A stretch of DNA of 64,000 nt from Pseudonocardia alaniniphila (GCF_022524485.1 NZ_JAKXMK010000028.1:62001-126000), one strand, 5' to 3'; shown: positions 43,166-53,369, counted from the first letter of the stretch. Notes: generated from the letters alone by a model not told the origin. Made by a program: numbers and translations.

Positions 43166-43286
43166 ACAAGGACGCTACCTGATTTACGAGCCGCACCTCG
43201 GAGCCGTATCGCTCGGATACGGCCGCCCAGGTAGCACTTCGGCTCCGAGCAGCGTGCATCCGCGGGGATGGGGGACAGTCCTTTCC

Positions 43287-43898
43287 ATGGACGAGCAGCA
43301 ATTGGTGGCGACGCGGCGTGCTCTGCACGGCGTGGCGGAGAGTGTGATCGCCGGCCCGCAGTACCGCGCGCACGGCACGATCCGGCTGTCGGTGTGCTCC
43401 GGTGGGTTCGCCGGGGTGGCGGCACCGCTGCGGGTGCAGGGCACCGACCTCGTCGGCCCGGACGGCAGATGGCCGCTGCACGGGACGCTGCGCGAGCTGG
43501 GGAAAGCAGCCGGTGTGGAGGCCGGACCACCCGAGGGGATCTACAGCGACACCTCGGGCGTCGACCTGGACGAGCCGCTGGCCGTGGACCCCTCGTCGGC
43601 AGCGCTGATCCTGGGCTGGTTCGCCCGGGGCGACGCCGGGCTGCGGGCGTTCGAGCCCGAGTCGAGCCCGGTGCTCTGGCCGGAGCATTTCGACCTCGGC
43701 ATCTCCGTCGACGAGGTCAACTACGGGATCTCTCCCGGCGACGAGGGGAATCCCCTGCCGTACGCCTACGTGGGCCCGTGGACGCCGCGTGAGGGGGAGT
43801 TCTGGAACGCCCCGTTCGGTGCGCTGCGCTGGGCGAGCGACCTCCCTGACGAGGCGGCTGTGGCGGGGTTCTTCACCGAGGGCCGAAACCGGGCCTGA
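43287..43898 (+). CDS. Conserved hypothetical protein
   Basis: A 203-residue soluble protein. It starts 'MDEQQLVATRRALHGVAESVIAGPQYRAHGTIRLSVCSGGFAG' and has a Trp/Pro-rich C-terminal half ('LPYAYVGPWTPREGEFWNAPFGALRWASDLP'). The pattern is mainly beta. I recall similar actinobacterial proteins without assigned function and see no catalytic motif. It is followed at once by a perfect terminator hairpin shared with leuA. Confidence 0.65.
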   Translation: MDEQQLVATRRALHGVAESVIAGPQYRAHGTIRLSVCSGGFAGVAAPLRVQGTDLVGPDGRWPLHGTLRELGKAAGVEAGPPEGIYSDTSGVDLDEPLAVDPSSAALILGWFARGDAGLRAFEPESSPVLWPEHFDLGISVDEVNYGISPGDEGNPLPYAYVGPWTPREGEFWNAPFGALRWASDLPDEAAVAGFFTEGRNRA

Positions 43899-43900
43899 CA

Positions 43901-43938
43901 CGCGCGGGTACGGGTGCCCGAGCACCCGTACCCGCGCG
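43901..43938. terminator. Perfect bidirectional terminator hairpin
   Basis: Arms CGCGCGGGTACGGGTGC and GCACCCGTACCCGCGCG (17 base pairs, no mismatch) flank the four-base loop CCGA. It lies between the stops of the hypothetical gene (43898) and leuA (43944), and can serve both. Confidence 0.85.
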
Positions 43939-43943
43939 AGCGG

Positions 43944-45740
43944 TCAGCGCATCGCGCGGTTGACCGCCGAGACCACGGCCTTGAGCGAGGCGTTCACGAT
44001 CGAGCTGTCCACGCCGACACCCCAGAACACGGTGTCCTCCACGGCGCACTCGACGTAGGCGGCGGCCCGTGCGTCGTCACCCGCGGACATGGCGTGCTCG
44101 TGGTAGTCGAGCACCCGCACGTCGAAACCGATGCCTGCGAGCGCATCGACGAATGCCGCGATCGGCCCGTTGCCGCTGCCGGTGATCTCGTGCAGGTCGC
44201 TCTCGACGCGCACGGTGGCGACGATCTCGTCGGTGCCCTCGCCGTCGCTGGTGAGCCGATGGCGGATCAGCTTTAGCGGTGTGACGCGGCCGAGGTACTC
44301 GGTGTCGAAGACATCGCGCATCTCCTTGGGGGAGACCTCGCCGCCCTCGGAGTCGGTGACCTCCTGGATCACGCGGGAGAACTCCATCTGGAGCCGCCGC
44401 GGCAGATCCATCTGGTGCTCGGCCTTCATGATGTAGGCGACGCCACCCTTGCCGGACTGCGAGTTCACCCGGATCACGGCCTCGTAGGTGCGGCCGATGT
44501 CCTTGGGGTCGACCGGCAGGTAGGGCACCTCCCAGCGGAACTGGTCCACCTCGACGCCGGCCTCCGCTGCGTCGGCGTGCATGGACTGGAAGCCCTTGTT
44601 GATCGCGTCCTGGTGGCTGCCGGAGAAGGCCGTGTAGACGAGGTCGCCGCCCCACGGGTGCCGCTCGGGCACGTCCAGCTGGTTGCAGTACTCGACGGTG
44701 CGGCGGATCTCGTCGATGTCGGAGAAGTCGATCTGCGGGTCGATCCCTTGGGTGAACAGGTTCATTCCCAGTGTCACGAGGTCGACGTTGCCGGTGCGCT
44801 CGCCGTTGCCGAAGAGGCAGCCCTCGATGCGGTCGGCCCCTGCCTGGTAGCCCAGCTCGGCGGCGGCCACGGCCGTGCCGCGGTCGTTGTGCGGGTGCAG
44901 GCTGAGCACCACGCCGTCCCGGCGGGCCAGGTGCCGGTTCATCCACTCGATCGAGTCGGCGTAGACGTTCGGGGTGGCCATCTCGACCGTCGCCGGCAGG
45001 TTGACGATCATCGGCGACTCGGGGGTGGGTTGCCAGACCGCCGAGACCGCGTTGCAGACGTCCACGGCGTACTCGAGCTCGGTGCCGGTGTAGGACTCGG
45101 GGGAGTACTCGAAGCGCCAGTCGGTGGCGGGGTACTTCTCGGCGAACCGCAGCACGTCCTCCGCGCCGTCGGTCGCGATCTTGGAGATGCCCGCACGGTC
45201 GGAGCGGAACACCACCCGCCGCTGCAGGATCGAGGTGGAGTTGTAGAGGTGGACGATCGCGCGGGGAGCGCCCTCGCAGGCCTCGTACGTGCGCTCGATC
45301 AGCTCCGGACGGGCCTGGGTGAGCACCTGGATCGTGACGTCGTCGGGGATCAGGTCCTGCTCGATGATCTCCCGGACGAAGTCGAAGTCGGTCTGGCTCG
45401 CGGCCGGGAACCCGACCTCGATCTCCTTGTAGCCCATGCGTACGAGCAGTTCGAACATGCGGTGCTTGCGGGCCGGGCTCATAGGGTCGATCAGGGCCTG
45501 GTTGCCGTCACGCAGGTCGACCGCACACCACAGGGGGGCCGTGGTGATCCGTTTCTCGGGCCAGGTGCGGTCGGGCAGCGACACCGGTTCCACCAGCTCG
45601 TGGAACGGGCGGTAGCGGTGGATCGGCATATGCGAGCCGCGTTGCGGATTCCAGACGGGTTGTTCGTCGGGAGCGGGGCGGGACGGCTTACGCAGCCTGC
45701 TGGACGTCGACGAGCTGAAGGCGTCGGGCGAGGTGGTCAT
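43944..45740 (-). CDS. leuA: 2-isopropylmalate synthase
   Basis: A 598-residue enzyme, the length usual for actinobacterial LeuA. It condenses acetyl-CoA with 2-oxoisovalerate, the first committed step of leucine synthesis. The TIM barrel starts 'TTAPLWCAVDLRDGNQALIDPMSPARK' (the DxRDGxQ active-site motif) with 'SLHPHNDRGTAVAAAELGYQAGADRIEGCLFGNGERTGN' (metal His and Glu). The C-terminal regulatory domain ('TVRVESDLHEITGSGNGPIAAFVDAL') senses leucine. A leucine-rich leader peptide and hairpin lie about 60-125 bases upstream. The ATG at 45740 has AGGAG ten bases ahead. Confidence 0.96.
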   Translation of the reverse strand: MTTSPDAFSSSTSSRLRKPSRPAPDEQPVWNPQRGSHMPIHRYRPFHELVEPVSLPDRTWPEKRITTAPLWCAVDLRDGNQALIDPMSPARKHRMFELLVRMGYKEIEVGFPAASQTDFDFVREIIEQDLIPDDVTIQVLTQARPELIERTYEACEGAPRAIVHLYNSTSILQRRVVFRSDRAGISKIATDGAEDVLRFAEKYPATDWRFEYSPESYTGTELEYAVDVCNAVSAVWQPTPESPMIVNLPATVEMATPNVYADSIEWMNRHLARRDGVVLSLHPHNDRGTAVAAAELGYQAGADRIEGCLFGNGERTGNVDLVTLGMNLFTQGIDPQIDFSDIDEIRRTVEYCNQLDVPERHPWGGDLVYTAFSGSHQDAINKGFQSMHADAAEAGVEVDQFRWEVPYLPVDPKDIGRTYEAVIRVNSQSGKGGVAYIMKAEHQMDLPRRLQMEFSRVIQEVTDSEGGEVSPKEMRDVFDTEYLGRVTPLKLIRHRLTSDGEGTDEIVATVRVESDLHEITGSGNGPIAAFVDALAGIGFDVRVLDYHEHAMSAGDDARAAAYVECAVEDTVFWGVGVDSSIVNASLKAVVSAVNRAMR

Positions 45741-45795
45741 GCGGGCGTACTCCTGTGGTGGGCCGATCAAGCTTGATGACGTGACCGGCGCGCAC

Positions 45796-45831
45796 GTCTG
45801 ATCCCCGCGACGAGGGGCCGGTCGGTCAGAC
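45796..45831 (-). promoter_or_regulatory. leuA leader hairpin (attenuator)
   Basis: On the minus strand, GTCTGA pairs with TCAGAC and an inner CCCC/GGGG stem closes a short loop. The 5' arm covers the stop codon of the leader peptide. The CGCGG next to the GGGG can alternatively pair with CCGCG inside the leader frame, giving two exclusive structures. This is the layout of ribosome-mediated attenuation. Confidence 0.6.
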
Positions 45832-45864
45832 CCCGCCGCGGCGACGAAGGAGCAGGAGCGCCAC
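45826..45864 (-). CDS. leuA leader peptide
   Basis: A 12-residue frame upstream of leuA: it starts with GTG, and reads Met-Ala, four consecutive leucines (CTC CTG CTC CTT), three arginines, Gly-Gly-Val, stop. The Leu run just before a hairpin is the hallmark of transcription attenuation by leucine starvation, known upstream of leuA in actinobacteria. Stalling at the Leu codons would alter the hairpin at 45796-45831 and let leuA be transcribed. Confidence 0.75.
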   Translation of the reverse strand: MALLLLRRRGGV

Positions 45865-46050
45865 GCCTTCGAGGTTAGCCCCAGCCGGGGGGAGTTCCGC
45901 AAGCGCCCTGTGTCCCCCGCGTCATCCCATTGGGTGATACCGGCTGGTAGGAGGAGGATGCGGAGCGTGTCACTATGACCGTGTTCGTGTCGGGGAGTGC
46001 TTCGTGCGGGTACAACGGAGTACAGGAGCGAGTGCCATGGGGAGGTCGTT

Positions 46051-46353
46051 GTGACAGTGGGAACCACGGCACGGCGGGGCATCGACGGCCTGGCCAGTGT
46101 CCTTCGGATCGTCGGCATGCTGATCGTGCTGGTCCTGGTGCTGCACATCGTGCTCACGCTGCTGGACGCCAACCCGGCCAACACGATCGCCACGACGATC
46201 AACCAGTTGGCCGACACGTTCAACCTGGGCCTGTCGAACCTGTTCCTGCCGCCCGACCACAAACTCCGCATCGTGCTCAACTACGGCACGGCCGCCCTGG
46301 TGTGGTTCGCGATCACCAGCGTCGTGGTGCGCATCGTGCGCCGCATCCCCTGA
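46051..46353 (+). CDS. Small membrane protein of unknown function
   Basis: A 100-residue protein with two hydrophobic segments: 'ASVLRIVGMLIVLVLVLHIVLTLL' near the N terminus and 'IVLNYGTAALVWFAITSVVVRIV' at the end. Between them lies an amphipathic 'NTIATTINQLADTFNLGLSNLFLPPDHK'. The GTG at 46051 has GGAGG six bases upstream. Similar proteins occur near leuA/ask in other actinomycetes; function unknown. It is divergent from the leuA leader. Confidence 0.75.
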   Translation: MTVGTTARRGIDGLASVLRIVGMLIVLVLVLHIVLTLLDANPANTIATTINQLADTFNLGLSNLFLPPDHKLRIVLNYGTAALVWFAITSVVVRIVRRIP

Positions 46354-46608
46354 GACTCGATCTCGCTGAGTCTCGACGACCGAGCACCCTGCGTAGTCGA
46401 GTTCGTACCTGCACGCGGCCGTCGCTGATGCGAGTGGCCGCACCTGCTAGCGCCCGCTGTGGTGTGGACCATTCCAGTCGGTAGCGGGCATGCTGCCCGG
46501 TAATGTGGGATTCCGACCAGAACCTCGGCCGGTAGCGCTTGCGCGACTCTCGGTGAGGACGGTAGCCCACGGTGCCGCTGTACACGGCATCAGGACAGGA
46601 GGTCGGCG

Positions 46609-47870
<1,262 letters not shown>

Positions 47871-47874
<4 letters not shown>

Positions 47875-47948
47875 GCGAGCTTGCGAGTGAATCAGTGTCA
47901 CGGTGCCTTCGCGAAGCGTCGGCGGAGCGCAGCGAAGGCGTGCGATGA
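47871..47948 (+). CDS. Mini-ORF repeat, unit 3 (25 residues)
   Basis: Same design as units 1 and 2: the ATG overlaps the ask stop as ATGA, 26 codons follow, and the TGA overlaps the next unit's ATG at 47945. The peptide starts MSELASESVSRCLREAS and ends ERSEGVR. It differs from unit 1 at about ten bases, many of them silent, so the copies at the two loci have been apart for some time. Confidence 0.6.
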
Positions 47949-48022
47949 GCGAGCGTGCGAGTGAATCAGTGTCACAGTGCCTTCGCGAAGCGTCGGCCGA
48001 GCGCAGCGAGGGCGTGCGATGA
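47945..48022 (+). CDS. Mini-ORF repeat, unit 4 (25 residues)
   Basis: Second copy at this locus, starting MSERASESVSQCLREAS and ending ERSEGVR. Its TGA overlaps the ATG of asd at 48019. GAGGG lies seven bases before that ATG, so this unit supplies the ribosome site and start of asd. The asd coding sequence itself begins ATGAGCGAG, like the repeat. Confidence 0.6.
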   Translation: MSERASESVSQCLREASAERSEGVR

Positions 48023-49122
48023 GCGAGTTCGACAGGCAGCGGGGAGAGGGCTCGCCCACCGGGGGGCCGGTCGTCGCGATCGTCGGGGCCACCGGTGCGG
48101 TCGGCACCACGATGATCGACATCATCGACAGCCGCGGGTCCGTTCCGTGGTCGGACATCCGGCTGGTGGCCTCGCCCCGGTCGGCGGGCCGGGTGCTGCC
48201 GGTGCGTGGCAAGGACGTCACCGTGCAGGCGCTCGCGCCGGAGGTCTTCGACGGCGTCGACATCGCGCTGTTCGATGTGCCCGACGAGGTGAGCGCCCAG
48301 TGGGCACCCATCGCCGCGTCCCGCGGCGCGGTGGTCGTCGACAACTCCGGCGCGTTCCGCATGGATTCCGACGTGCCGCTCGTGGTGCCCGAGGTGAACG
48401 CCGAGAAGGTCACCGAGCGGCCCAAGGGGATCATCGCCAACCCCAACTGCACCACGCTGTCGATGATGGCCGCGATGGGCGCGCTGCACCGTGAGTTCGA
48501 GCTCGAGGCGATCGTCGTCGCCTCGTACCAGGCGGCGTCGGGCGCGGGGCAGGCCGGGATCGACCGGCTCTACGCCGAGCTCTCCGCGGTGAGCGGCCAC
48601 GAGGTCGGGATGCGCGGCGGCGACGTCGCCGAGGCACTGGCCGATGCCGGTCTCGACGCCACCGCTTCGCCGTTCCCGGCGCCGCTGGCCCTCAATGTGG
48701 TGCCGTGGGCCGGGTCGCTCAAGGACGACGGGTGGTCGTCGGAGGAGCTCAAGGTCCGCAACGAGGCCCGCAAGATCCTCGGCATTCCCGGCCTCAAGGT
48801 GTCGGCCACCTGCGTGCGGGTCCCTGTGGTCACCACGCACTCCCTCGCCGTGCACGCCACGTTCGCGCGTGAGGTGTCGGTGGACGGGGCGCGCAAGGTG
48901 CTGAGCGAGCAGCCCACGATCGTCCTGCGCGACGACCCCGCTTCGGGGGAGTGGCCCACGCCCGTCGACGCCGTGGGCGGCGACCCCACGTGGGTGGGGC
49001 GCATCAGGCAGGCGCTCGACTTCCCCAACACCCTCGAGCTGTTCGTGTGTGGCGACAACCTGCGCAAGGGCGCCGCGCTCAACACCTACGAGATCGCGGA
49101 GACGGTGGCCGCGCGGCTCTGA
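48019..49122 (+). CDS. asd: Aspartate-semialdehyde dehydrogenase
   Basis: A 367-residue enzyme. The NADP loop is GATGAVGTT (23-31), the catalytic Cys144 is in 'IIANPNCTTLSMM', substrate residues include 'VVASYQAASGAGQAG', and the general-base region is 'VPVVTTHSLAVHATF'. It reduces aspartyl phosphate to the semialdehyde, the branch point to lysine and threonine/methionine. The first 15 residues ('SEFDRQRGEGSPTGG') extend beyond the usual N terminus; the ATG at 48019 lies in the last mini-ORF overlap. It forms an operon with ask. Confidence 0.95.
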   Translation: MSEFDRQRGEGSPTGGPVVAIVGATGAVGTTMIDIIDSRGSVPWSDIRLVASPRSAGRVLPVRGKDVTVQALAPEVFDGVDIALFDVPDEVSAQWAPIAASRGAVVVDNSGAFRMDSDVPLVVPEVNAEKVTERPKGIIANPNCTTLSMMAAMGALHREFELEAIVVASYQAASGAGQAGIDRLYAELSAVSGHEVGMRGGDVAEALADAGLDATASPFPAPLALNVVPWAGSLKDDGWSSEELKVRNEARKILGIPGLKVSATCVRVPVVTTHSLAVHATFAREVSVDGARKVLSEQPTIVLRDDPASGEWPTPVDAVGGDPTWVGRIRQALDFPNTLELFVCGDNLRKGAALNTYEIAETVAARL

Positions 49123-49146
49123 CGCACGGCCTGCGGGTGGCCCGGC

Positions 49147-50196
49147 TCAGCCGGGCACCCGCAGCCGGGTGATGATCGCGCGGTGGTCGCTGCCCGCGAT
49201 GTCGTGCACCTCGAACGACTCGGCGGTGATGCCGTTGTTGGCGATCACGTGATCGATCTGCGGCCCGAGGAGGTTGCGGAACCGAGGTGTGGGGCCCCAC
49301 GTCGGCACGAGACCCTCACCGGTCTGTGCCCCGGCGTCGCCGCAACCGGCGATCGCGTCGCGCAGCACCGAGTGGTCGAGCGTGGCGTTGAAGTCGCCCG
49401 CGACGATCGCCGGGGTCGGGCCGGCGCACCACTGCCGGAGCAGGCCGAGATCCGAGCGCCAGTCCGGCACGCTGCCGGGCACCGGCGCCACCGAGTGGAA
49501 CGCCGCCACACGCATGCCGCCCAGGCCCGCCCCGCTGAGCTCGATGTACGGGAACGCCGAGGTCTCCGTGCCGATCCGGGCCTGCACGTCGCCGAGCCGA
49601 TCGGACACCGCAGTGGTGACGCCTTCGACATCGCGCCGGCGCGACCCGATCGAGCTCTCCAGGTGGTAGCCCATGGGCTCGACGAGCGGCCGGAGCCGGT
49701 CGGCGTAGCGCCCGCCCGCCTCGCTGAGCGCCACCACGTCCGGCCGCTCCTGTTCGATCAGCGCGGCGACCTGCTGGACGTCGGCCCTTCCCTCGAAGGT
49801 GTTGAAGGCGAGGACCGTGAGCGGCGTGCCGCCGGCGGGTACCGGATCGGCCACCAGGCGTGGCACGAGCATCGCAACGCCCACGAGCAGCACCAGGACC
49901 ACGCCGTCGACGAACGGCAGCACACGCCGCTCGAACACCATCACCACGAGCAGCAGCACGAGCAGCCCCGCGACCCCGATGAGGATCCACGGACGGAACG
50001 ACACGAGCTGCGTGAAGGGGCTGCGCTGGTCCAGCCCGAACAGCAGGTCGGGCAGGGCGACCACGGCCACGAGGAGCGTGAAGACGACCGCCGCCACGTA
50101 GCGCAGGGCGTCTCTGCGGCCAGAGGAGGAGGAAGGAGCCGATGGCGGACCCGGCGGTGGTGCTGGGGCCTGCAGGCTGTCCGGCGGCGCGGTCAT
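49147..50196 (-). CDS. Membrane-anchored endonuclease/exonuclease/phosphatase (EEP) protein
   Basis: A 349-residue protein. A Pro/Ser-rich head is followed by three membrane helices ('LRYVAAVVFTLLVAVVALPDLLF', 'PWILIGVAGLLVLLLVVMVFE', 'VDGVVLVLLVGVAMLVPRLV') and an external EEP domain: 'LTVLAFNTFEGRADVQQVAALIEQERPDVVALSEAGG', 'PAIVAGDFNATLDHSVLRDAI' and 'QIDHVIANNGI' with 'AGSDHRAIITRL'. Metal and catalytic residues (Asn, Glu, Asp-x-Asn, Asp-His) are all present. Substrates may be nucleic acid, lipid or phosphoester. ATG at 50196 is used; a GTG two codons upstream is possible. Confidence 0.83.
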   Translation of the reverse strand: MTAPPDSLQAPAPPPGPPSAPSSSSGRRDALRYVAAVVFTLLVAVVALPDLLFGLDQRSPFTQLVSFRPWILIGVAGLLVLLLVVMVFERRVLPFVDGVVLVLLVGVAMLVPRLVADPVPAGGTPLTVLAFNTFEGRADVQQVAALIEQERPDVVALSEAGGRYADRLRPLVEPMGYHLESSIGSRRRDVEGVTTAVSDRLGDVQARIGTETSAFPYIELSGAGLGGMRVAAFHSVAPVPGSVPDWRSDLGLLRQWCAGPTPAIVAGDFNATLDHSVLRDAIAGCGDAGAQTGEGLVPTWGPTPRFRNLLGPQIDHVIANNGITAESFEVHDIAGSDHRAIITRLRVPG

Positions 50197-50212
50197 CGGC
50201 ACCGAGTGTGCC

Positions 50213-51490
50213 TTAGATCGGTTGAGAGCCCACTGAGGGTCCTACCCCGATCGAGGCAACCTGCGGGGCGTTCTGCCTGCGCAGACGAGCGCCCCTGCGG
50301 GCGAGGAGTGCCGCGACTCCGGCGACCGTGATGCCGGCGAGCCCCACAGTGATCACGGCCACAGCGGGCGACCCGACGTCGATCAGCAACCCGGCGACCG
50401 GCGTGCTGATCGCCGCCCCCACGGTGATGGCGGATCCGTGCAGCCCGGTGACCAGACCGCGGGCGTGCTCGGGGGCGAGGCCGCTGACGGCCTCCGAGCT
50501 GGCCGCGAGCGACGGCGCGCAGAGCAGGCCCGCGGGCACGAGCAGGAGTGCGTAGGACCACCAGGGGCCGGCGGCGGCCACCAGCAGCGTGGCCACTCCC
50601 ATGGCGGCGACCAGCACGAACAGCGACGGCGAGCGGCGGGCCGCGCCGTAGAGGAACCCTCCGGTGAGCGACGAGATGCACCACACCGCGTTGACGACCG
50701 CGATGGCCGCTGCCTGTCCGCTGGTCTGCAGCCCGGCGATCATCGAGATCTCGGTGCCGAAGATCAGCACGACAGCCGCGGTGGTGGCCAGCAGCGCCCC
50801 GAGCAGTCGCAGGTCGAGCCACTCGCGTACCGGGCCGGGCCGGGCGGCGCCAGCGGTCTCCGGGGCCCGGGTGGGTGGGTTGAGCAGCCAGAGCGCGACG
50901 CCCGAGGCGACCCAGCCGGCCCCGACGATCCACATGGCCGTGCTGGTGGCCAGCTGCAGCGCGAGGAGCGTGCCGACGGCGGGACCGATGATGTAGGACA
51001 TCTCGACCGACATCGAGTCGAGCGCGAAGGCAGGCCTGCGGTGCTGTGCGGGCACCATCGCGCCGAGCGACTGCCGCACCACCGAGTACACCGGCATCCC
51101 GAGCAGGCCGCCGAGGAACGCCCCGACCAGCAGCGCGGGATAGGACAGCCACGGGGCGACGGTCCAGAACACCGCCTCGGCGCACAGCGTGAGCGACAGC
51201 ATCGTGCGCAGCCCTCGCCGGTCGACGAGCCTGCCGAGCAACGGTGCGCCGACGGCCATCCCGATCGTGGAAGCCGCCCCGACGAGACCCGCGGCTGCGT
51301 AGCCGTGCCCGAGGGTGAGCACCACGTGCAGGGTGAGCGTGATGGCGGCGGCCGACGGAGCGATGCGCGCGAGGAACGAGACCGCCGTGAGCGCCGCGAC
51401 CCCGGGCAGCGCGAGAACGGTGCGGTAGGCGGCCAGGCCGGCAGTGCCCTCGTCGCTGCCCTCGTCGCTGCCCTCGTCGCTCGGTGTCAC
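50213..51490 (-). CDS. MFS transporter
   Basis: A 425-residue major facilitator with about 12 helices, starting at 'AYRTVLALPGVAALTAVSFLARIAPSAAAITLTLHVV'. The loop 'GAPLLGRLVDRRGLRTML' is the MFS motif A between helices 2 and 3. It resembles sugar-efflux/drug-export subgroups of actinomycetes; substrate unknown. The start is a GTG at 51490. The N terminus contains SDEG three times in a row, from a 12-base tandem repeat (about 51447-51482). The longer upstream frame lacks family similarity. The EEP gene follows 16 bases after its stop, so the two may form an operon. Confidence 0.82.
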   Translation of the reverse strand: MTPSDEGSDEGSDEGTAGLAAYRTVLALPGVAALTAVSFLARIAPSAAAITLTLHVVLTLGHGYAAAGLVGAASTIGMAVGAPLLGRLVDRRGLRTMLSLTLCAEAVFWTVAPWLSYPALLVGAFLGGLLGMPVYSVVRQSLGAMVPAQHRRPAFALDSMSVEMSYIIGPAVGTLLALQLATSTAMWIVGAGWVASGVALWLLNPPTRAPETAGAARPGPVREWLDLRLLGALLATTAAVVLIFGTEISMIAGLQTSGQAAAIAVVNAVWCISSLTGGFLYGAARRSPSLFVLVAAMGVATLLVAAAGPWWSYALLLVPAGLLCAPSLAASSEAVSGLAPEHARGLVTGLHGSAITVGAAISTPVAGLLIDVGSPAVAVITVGLAGITVAGVAALLARRGARLRRQNAPQVASIGVGPSVGSQPI

Positions 51491-51674
51491 GTGGACATAG
51501 TGGACCGGGGGACCGACAAATCTCGACCGGGTTCGGGCACGCCGGGCTCTCGGACCACATTCGGTGCAAGGCCAACCGGACGTGCGCGCGGAGATCCCCT
51601 TCGCAGCGCCGGGATCGGCATAAGGTGCCGCTCCGACCGGCCCTTGTCTGCTGCCCTCACGTCCAGGAGGACCC

Positions 51675-52454
51675 ATGCCAAGACCGATCCGTGGTGCAGG
51701 AATCGCCTGCGTGGCCGTCGTCGCGGTCGCGCTCCTCGGTGGTTGCAGCGGGACCGGGGAGGCGCCCGTGGGTTCCCCGGCGGCCCAGAACGGGGCGGCC
51801 GCTGCAGGCGATCCCGCCGCGCTTCTCGCCAGCGCTGCCGCCGCCACGTTCGCGTCCGGGTCCACCCGTTTCGCGCTCCAGATGCAGGTCAGCTCGGGTG
51901 GTCAGGACACCACGGCCAGCGGGGCGGGTAGCTACGACTTCGCCAGGAAGGTCGGGGACATCTCCGTGACCACCACCGGCACCGCTGCGCAGCGCAGCCA
52001 GGTCGACGTGATCATGGACGGCGCCACGTTCTACACGCGCCTGCCGGGGCAGGAAGGCTGGACGCGGACGCAGGCGCAGGGCGCCGCCGCGGGTGGTCAG
52101 CAGTACGACCCGGCCCAGCAGCTCGACATCCTGCAGAAGGTGTCGAGCGACGTGCGGCTCGTCGGCGTCGAGGAGTTGCGGGGAGAGCAGGTGCGCCACC
52201 TGACCTTCACCATCGACCCGGCGTCGCTGGCTGCGGCGTCCGGCATGGCGGGCGACGGTGCGGCCGCGCTTCAGCGCGGTGGACCGATCGCGGGTGACGT
52301 CTACATCGACGACGCGGGCCGCGTGCGCAAGCTGCAGACGCGGATGACCATGGACATCGCAGGGTCGAGCACCGCGATGAACCTCGTGTCCGAGTACATC
52401 GAGTTCGGCGTGCCCGTCACCGTGCAAGCACCGGATCCGGCGACGGTGCGCTGA
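51675..52454 (+). CDS. LppX/LprG-like lipoprotein
   Basis: A 259-residue lipoprotein. The signal 'ACVAVVAVALLGGCSG' places the lipidated residue at Cys24. The mature part has an Ala-rich linker and a beta-rich half-barrel ('TRFALQMQVSSGGQDTTASGAGSYDFARKVGDISVTTTG', 'GDVYIDDAGRVRKLQTRMTMDI') resembling the LppX/LprAFG fold that carries lipids across the mycobacterial envelope. Lipid transfer here is inference. The MFS gene divergent at 51490 recalls the lprG-MFS (P55) pairing, although here the genes are divergent. Its stop codon abuts that of the sugar permease gene with no spacer. Confidence 0.75.
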   Translation: MPRPIRGAGIACVAVVAVALLGGCSGTGEAPVGSPAAQNGAAAAGDPAALLASAAAATFASGSTRFALQMQVSSGGQDTTASGAGSYDFARKVGDISVTTTGTAAQRSQVDVIMDGATFYTRLPGQEGWTRTQAQGAAAGGQQYDPAQQLDILQKVSSDVRLVGVEELRGEQVRHLTFTIDPASLAAASGMAGDGAAALQRGGPIAGDVYIDDAGRVRKLQTRMTMDIAGSSTAMNLVSEYIEFGVPVTVQAPDPATVR

Positions 52455-53369
52455 TCAGCCCTTGACGCTGCCGGCGAGCAGGCCGCGCACGAAGTAGCGC
52501 TGCAGCCCGAGGAAGACCAGCAGCGGGATCACGATCGAGACGAAGGCGCCTGCAGCGAGCAGGTGCCAGTCGGCGCCGCGCGTGCCGGCGAGGTCGGCCA
52601 CCCGCACCGTCAGCGGCGCGACGTCCGACGTGCCGCCCGCGAACACGAGCGCGACCAGCAGGTCGTTCCACACCCACAGGAACTGGAACACGGCGAACGC
52701 CGCGATCGCGGGCTTCAGCAGCGGCAGCATGATCGTGGTGAAGATGCGCACGTGCCCGGCGCCGTCGACGCGCGCGGCCTCCACGAGCTCCTCCGGGATC
52801 TCGCGCATCGCGTTGTGCAGCAGGAAGATCGCCAACGGCAGCGCGAACGTCGAGTGCGCGATCCACACCGTCCAGAATGTGTTGTTGAGGCCGCTGCCCA
52901 CGAAGATCTCCAGCAGCGGCAGCAGCGCCACCTGCAGCGGCACGATCTGCAGCGCGAAGATCCCGACGAAGAGCGTGTCGCGCAGCGGGAACTTCGTCCA
53001 TGCGAACCCGTAGGCCGCGAGCGTGGCCAGCACGATCGGGATGGCCACCGAGGGAAGCGTGATCAGCACCGAGTTGACGACGTAGCCGATGAGCGGCTGG
53101 TTCCCGCCGAAGAGCACCTCGGCGTAGTTGTCGAAGGTGATGCTCGGGTTGGCGAAGAACGTCCACCAGCCCGTTCGCTGGACATCCCGCTCGGGGCGGA
53201 ACGAGGAGAGGAACAGGCCGAACGTCGGGATCGTCCACAGGACGGCGATCACGATCGCCGCGAGCGACGCCCACGGTGAGGACAGCCGGCGGCGGGCGGT
53301 CGCGGGCCGCGTCGTCGCCGCCGTGACGATGCCGGGAGTCGCGTCGTCGCGCGTGTCGAGCAGCGTCAT
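52455..53369 (-). CDS. Carbohydrate ABC transporter permease (MalG type)
   Basis: A 304-residue permease. 'SLAAIVIAVLWTIPTFGLFLSSFRPE' opens it, the EAA loop reads 'IPEELVEAARVDGAGHVRIFTTIMLPLLKPAIAAFAVFQFLWVWNDLLVALVF', and it ends 'RYFVRGLLAGSVKG', the diagnostic MalG/UgpE C terminus. Six helices. Its ATG overlaps the stop of the MalF-type gene as ATGA (53366-53369). Imports an unknown sugar or oligosaccharide. Confidence 0.93.
   Translation of the reverse strand: MTLLDTRDDATPGIVTAATTRPATARRRLSSPWASLAAIVIAVLWTIPTFGLFLSSFRPERDVQRTGWWTFFANPSITFDNYAEVLFGGNQPLIGYVVNSVLITLPSVAIPIVLATLAAYGFAWTKFPLRDTLFVGIFALQIVPLQVALLPLLEIFVGSGLNNTFWTVWIAHSTFALPLAIFLLHNAMREIPEELVEAARVDGAGHVRIFTTIMLPLLKPAIAAFAVFQFLWVWNDLLVALVFAGGTSDVAPLTVRVADLAGTRGADWHLLAAGAFVSIVIPLLVFLGLQRYFVRGLLAGSVKG

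Noticed and set aside
46354..46608. Lysine riboswitch upstream of ask
   Set aside because: No L-box-like conserved core or terminator pair was found; lysine riboswitches are not usual in actinobacteria.
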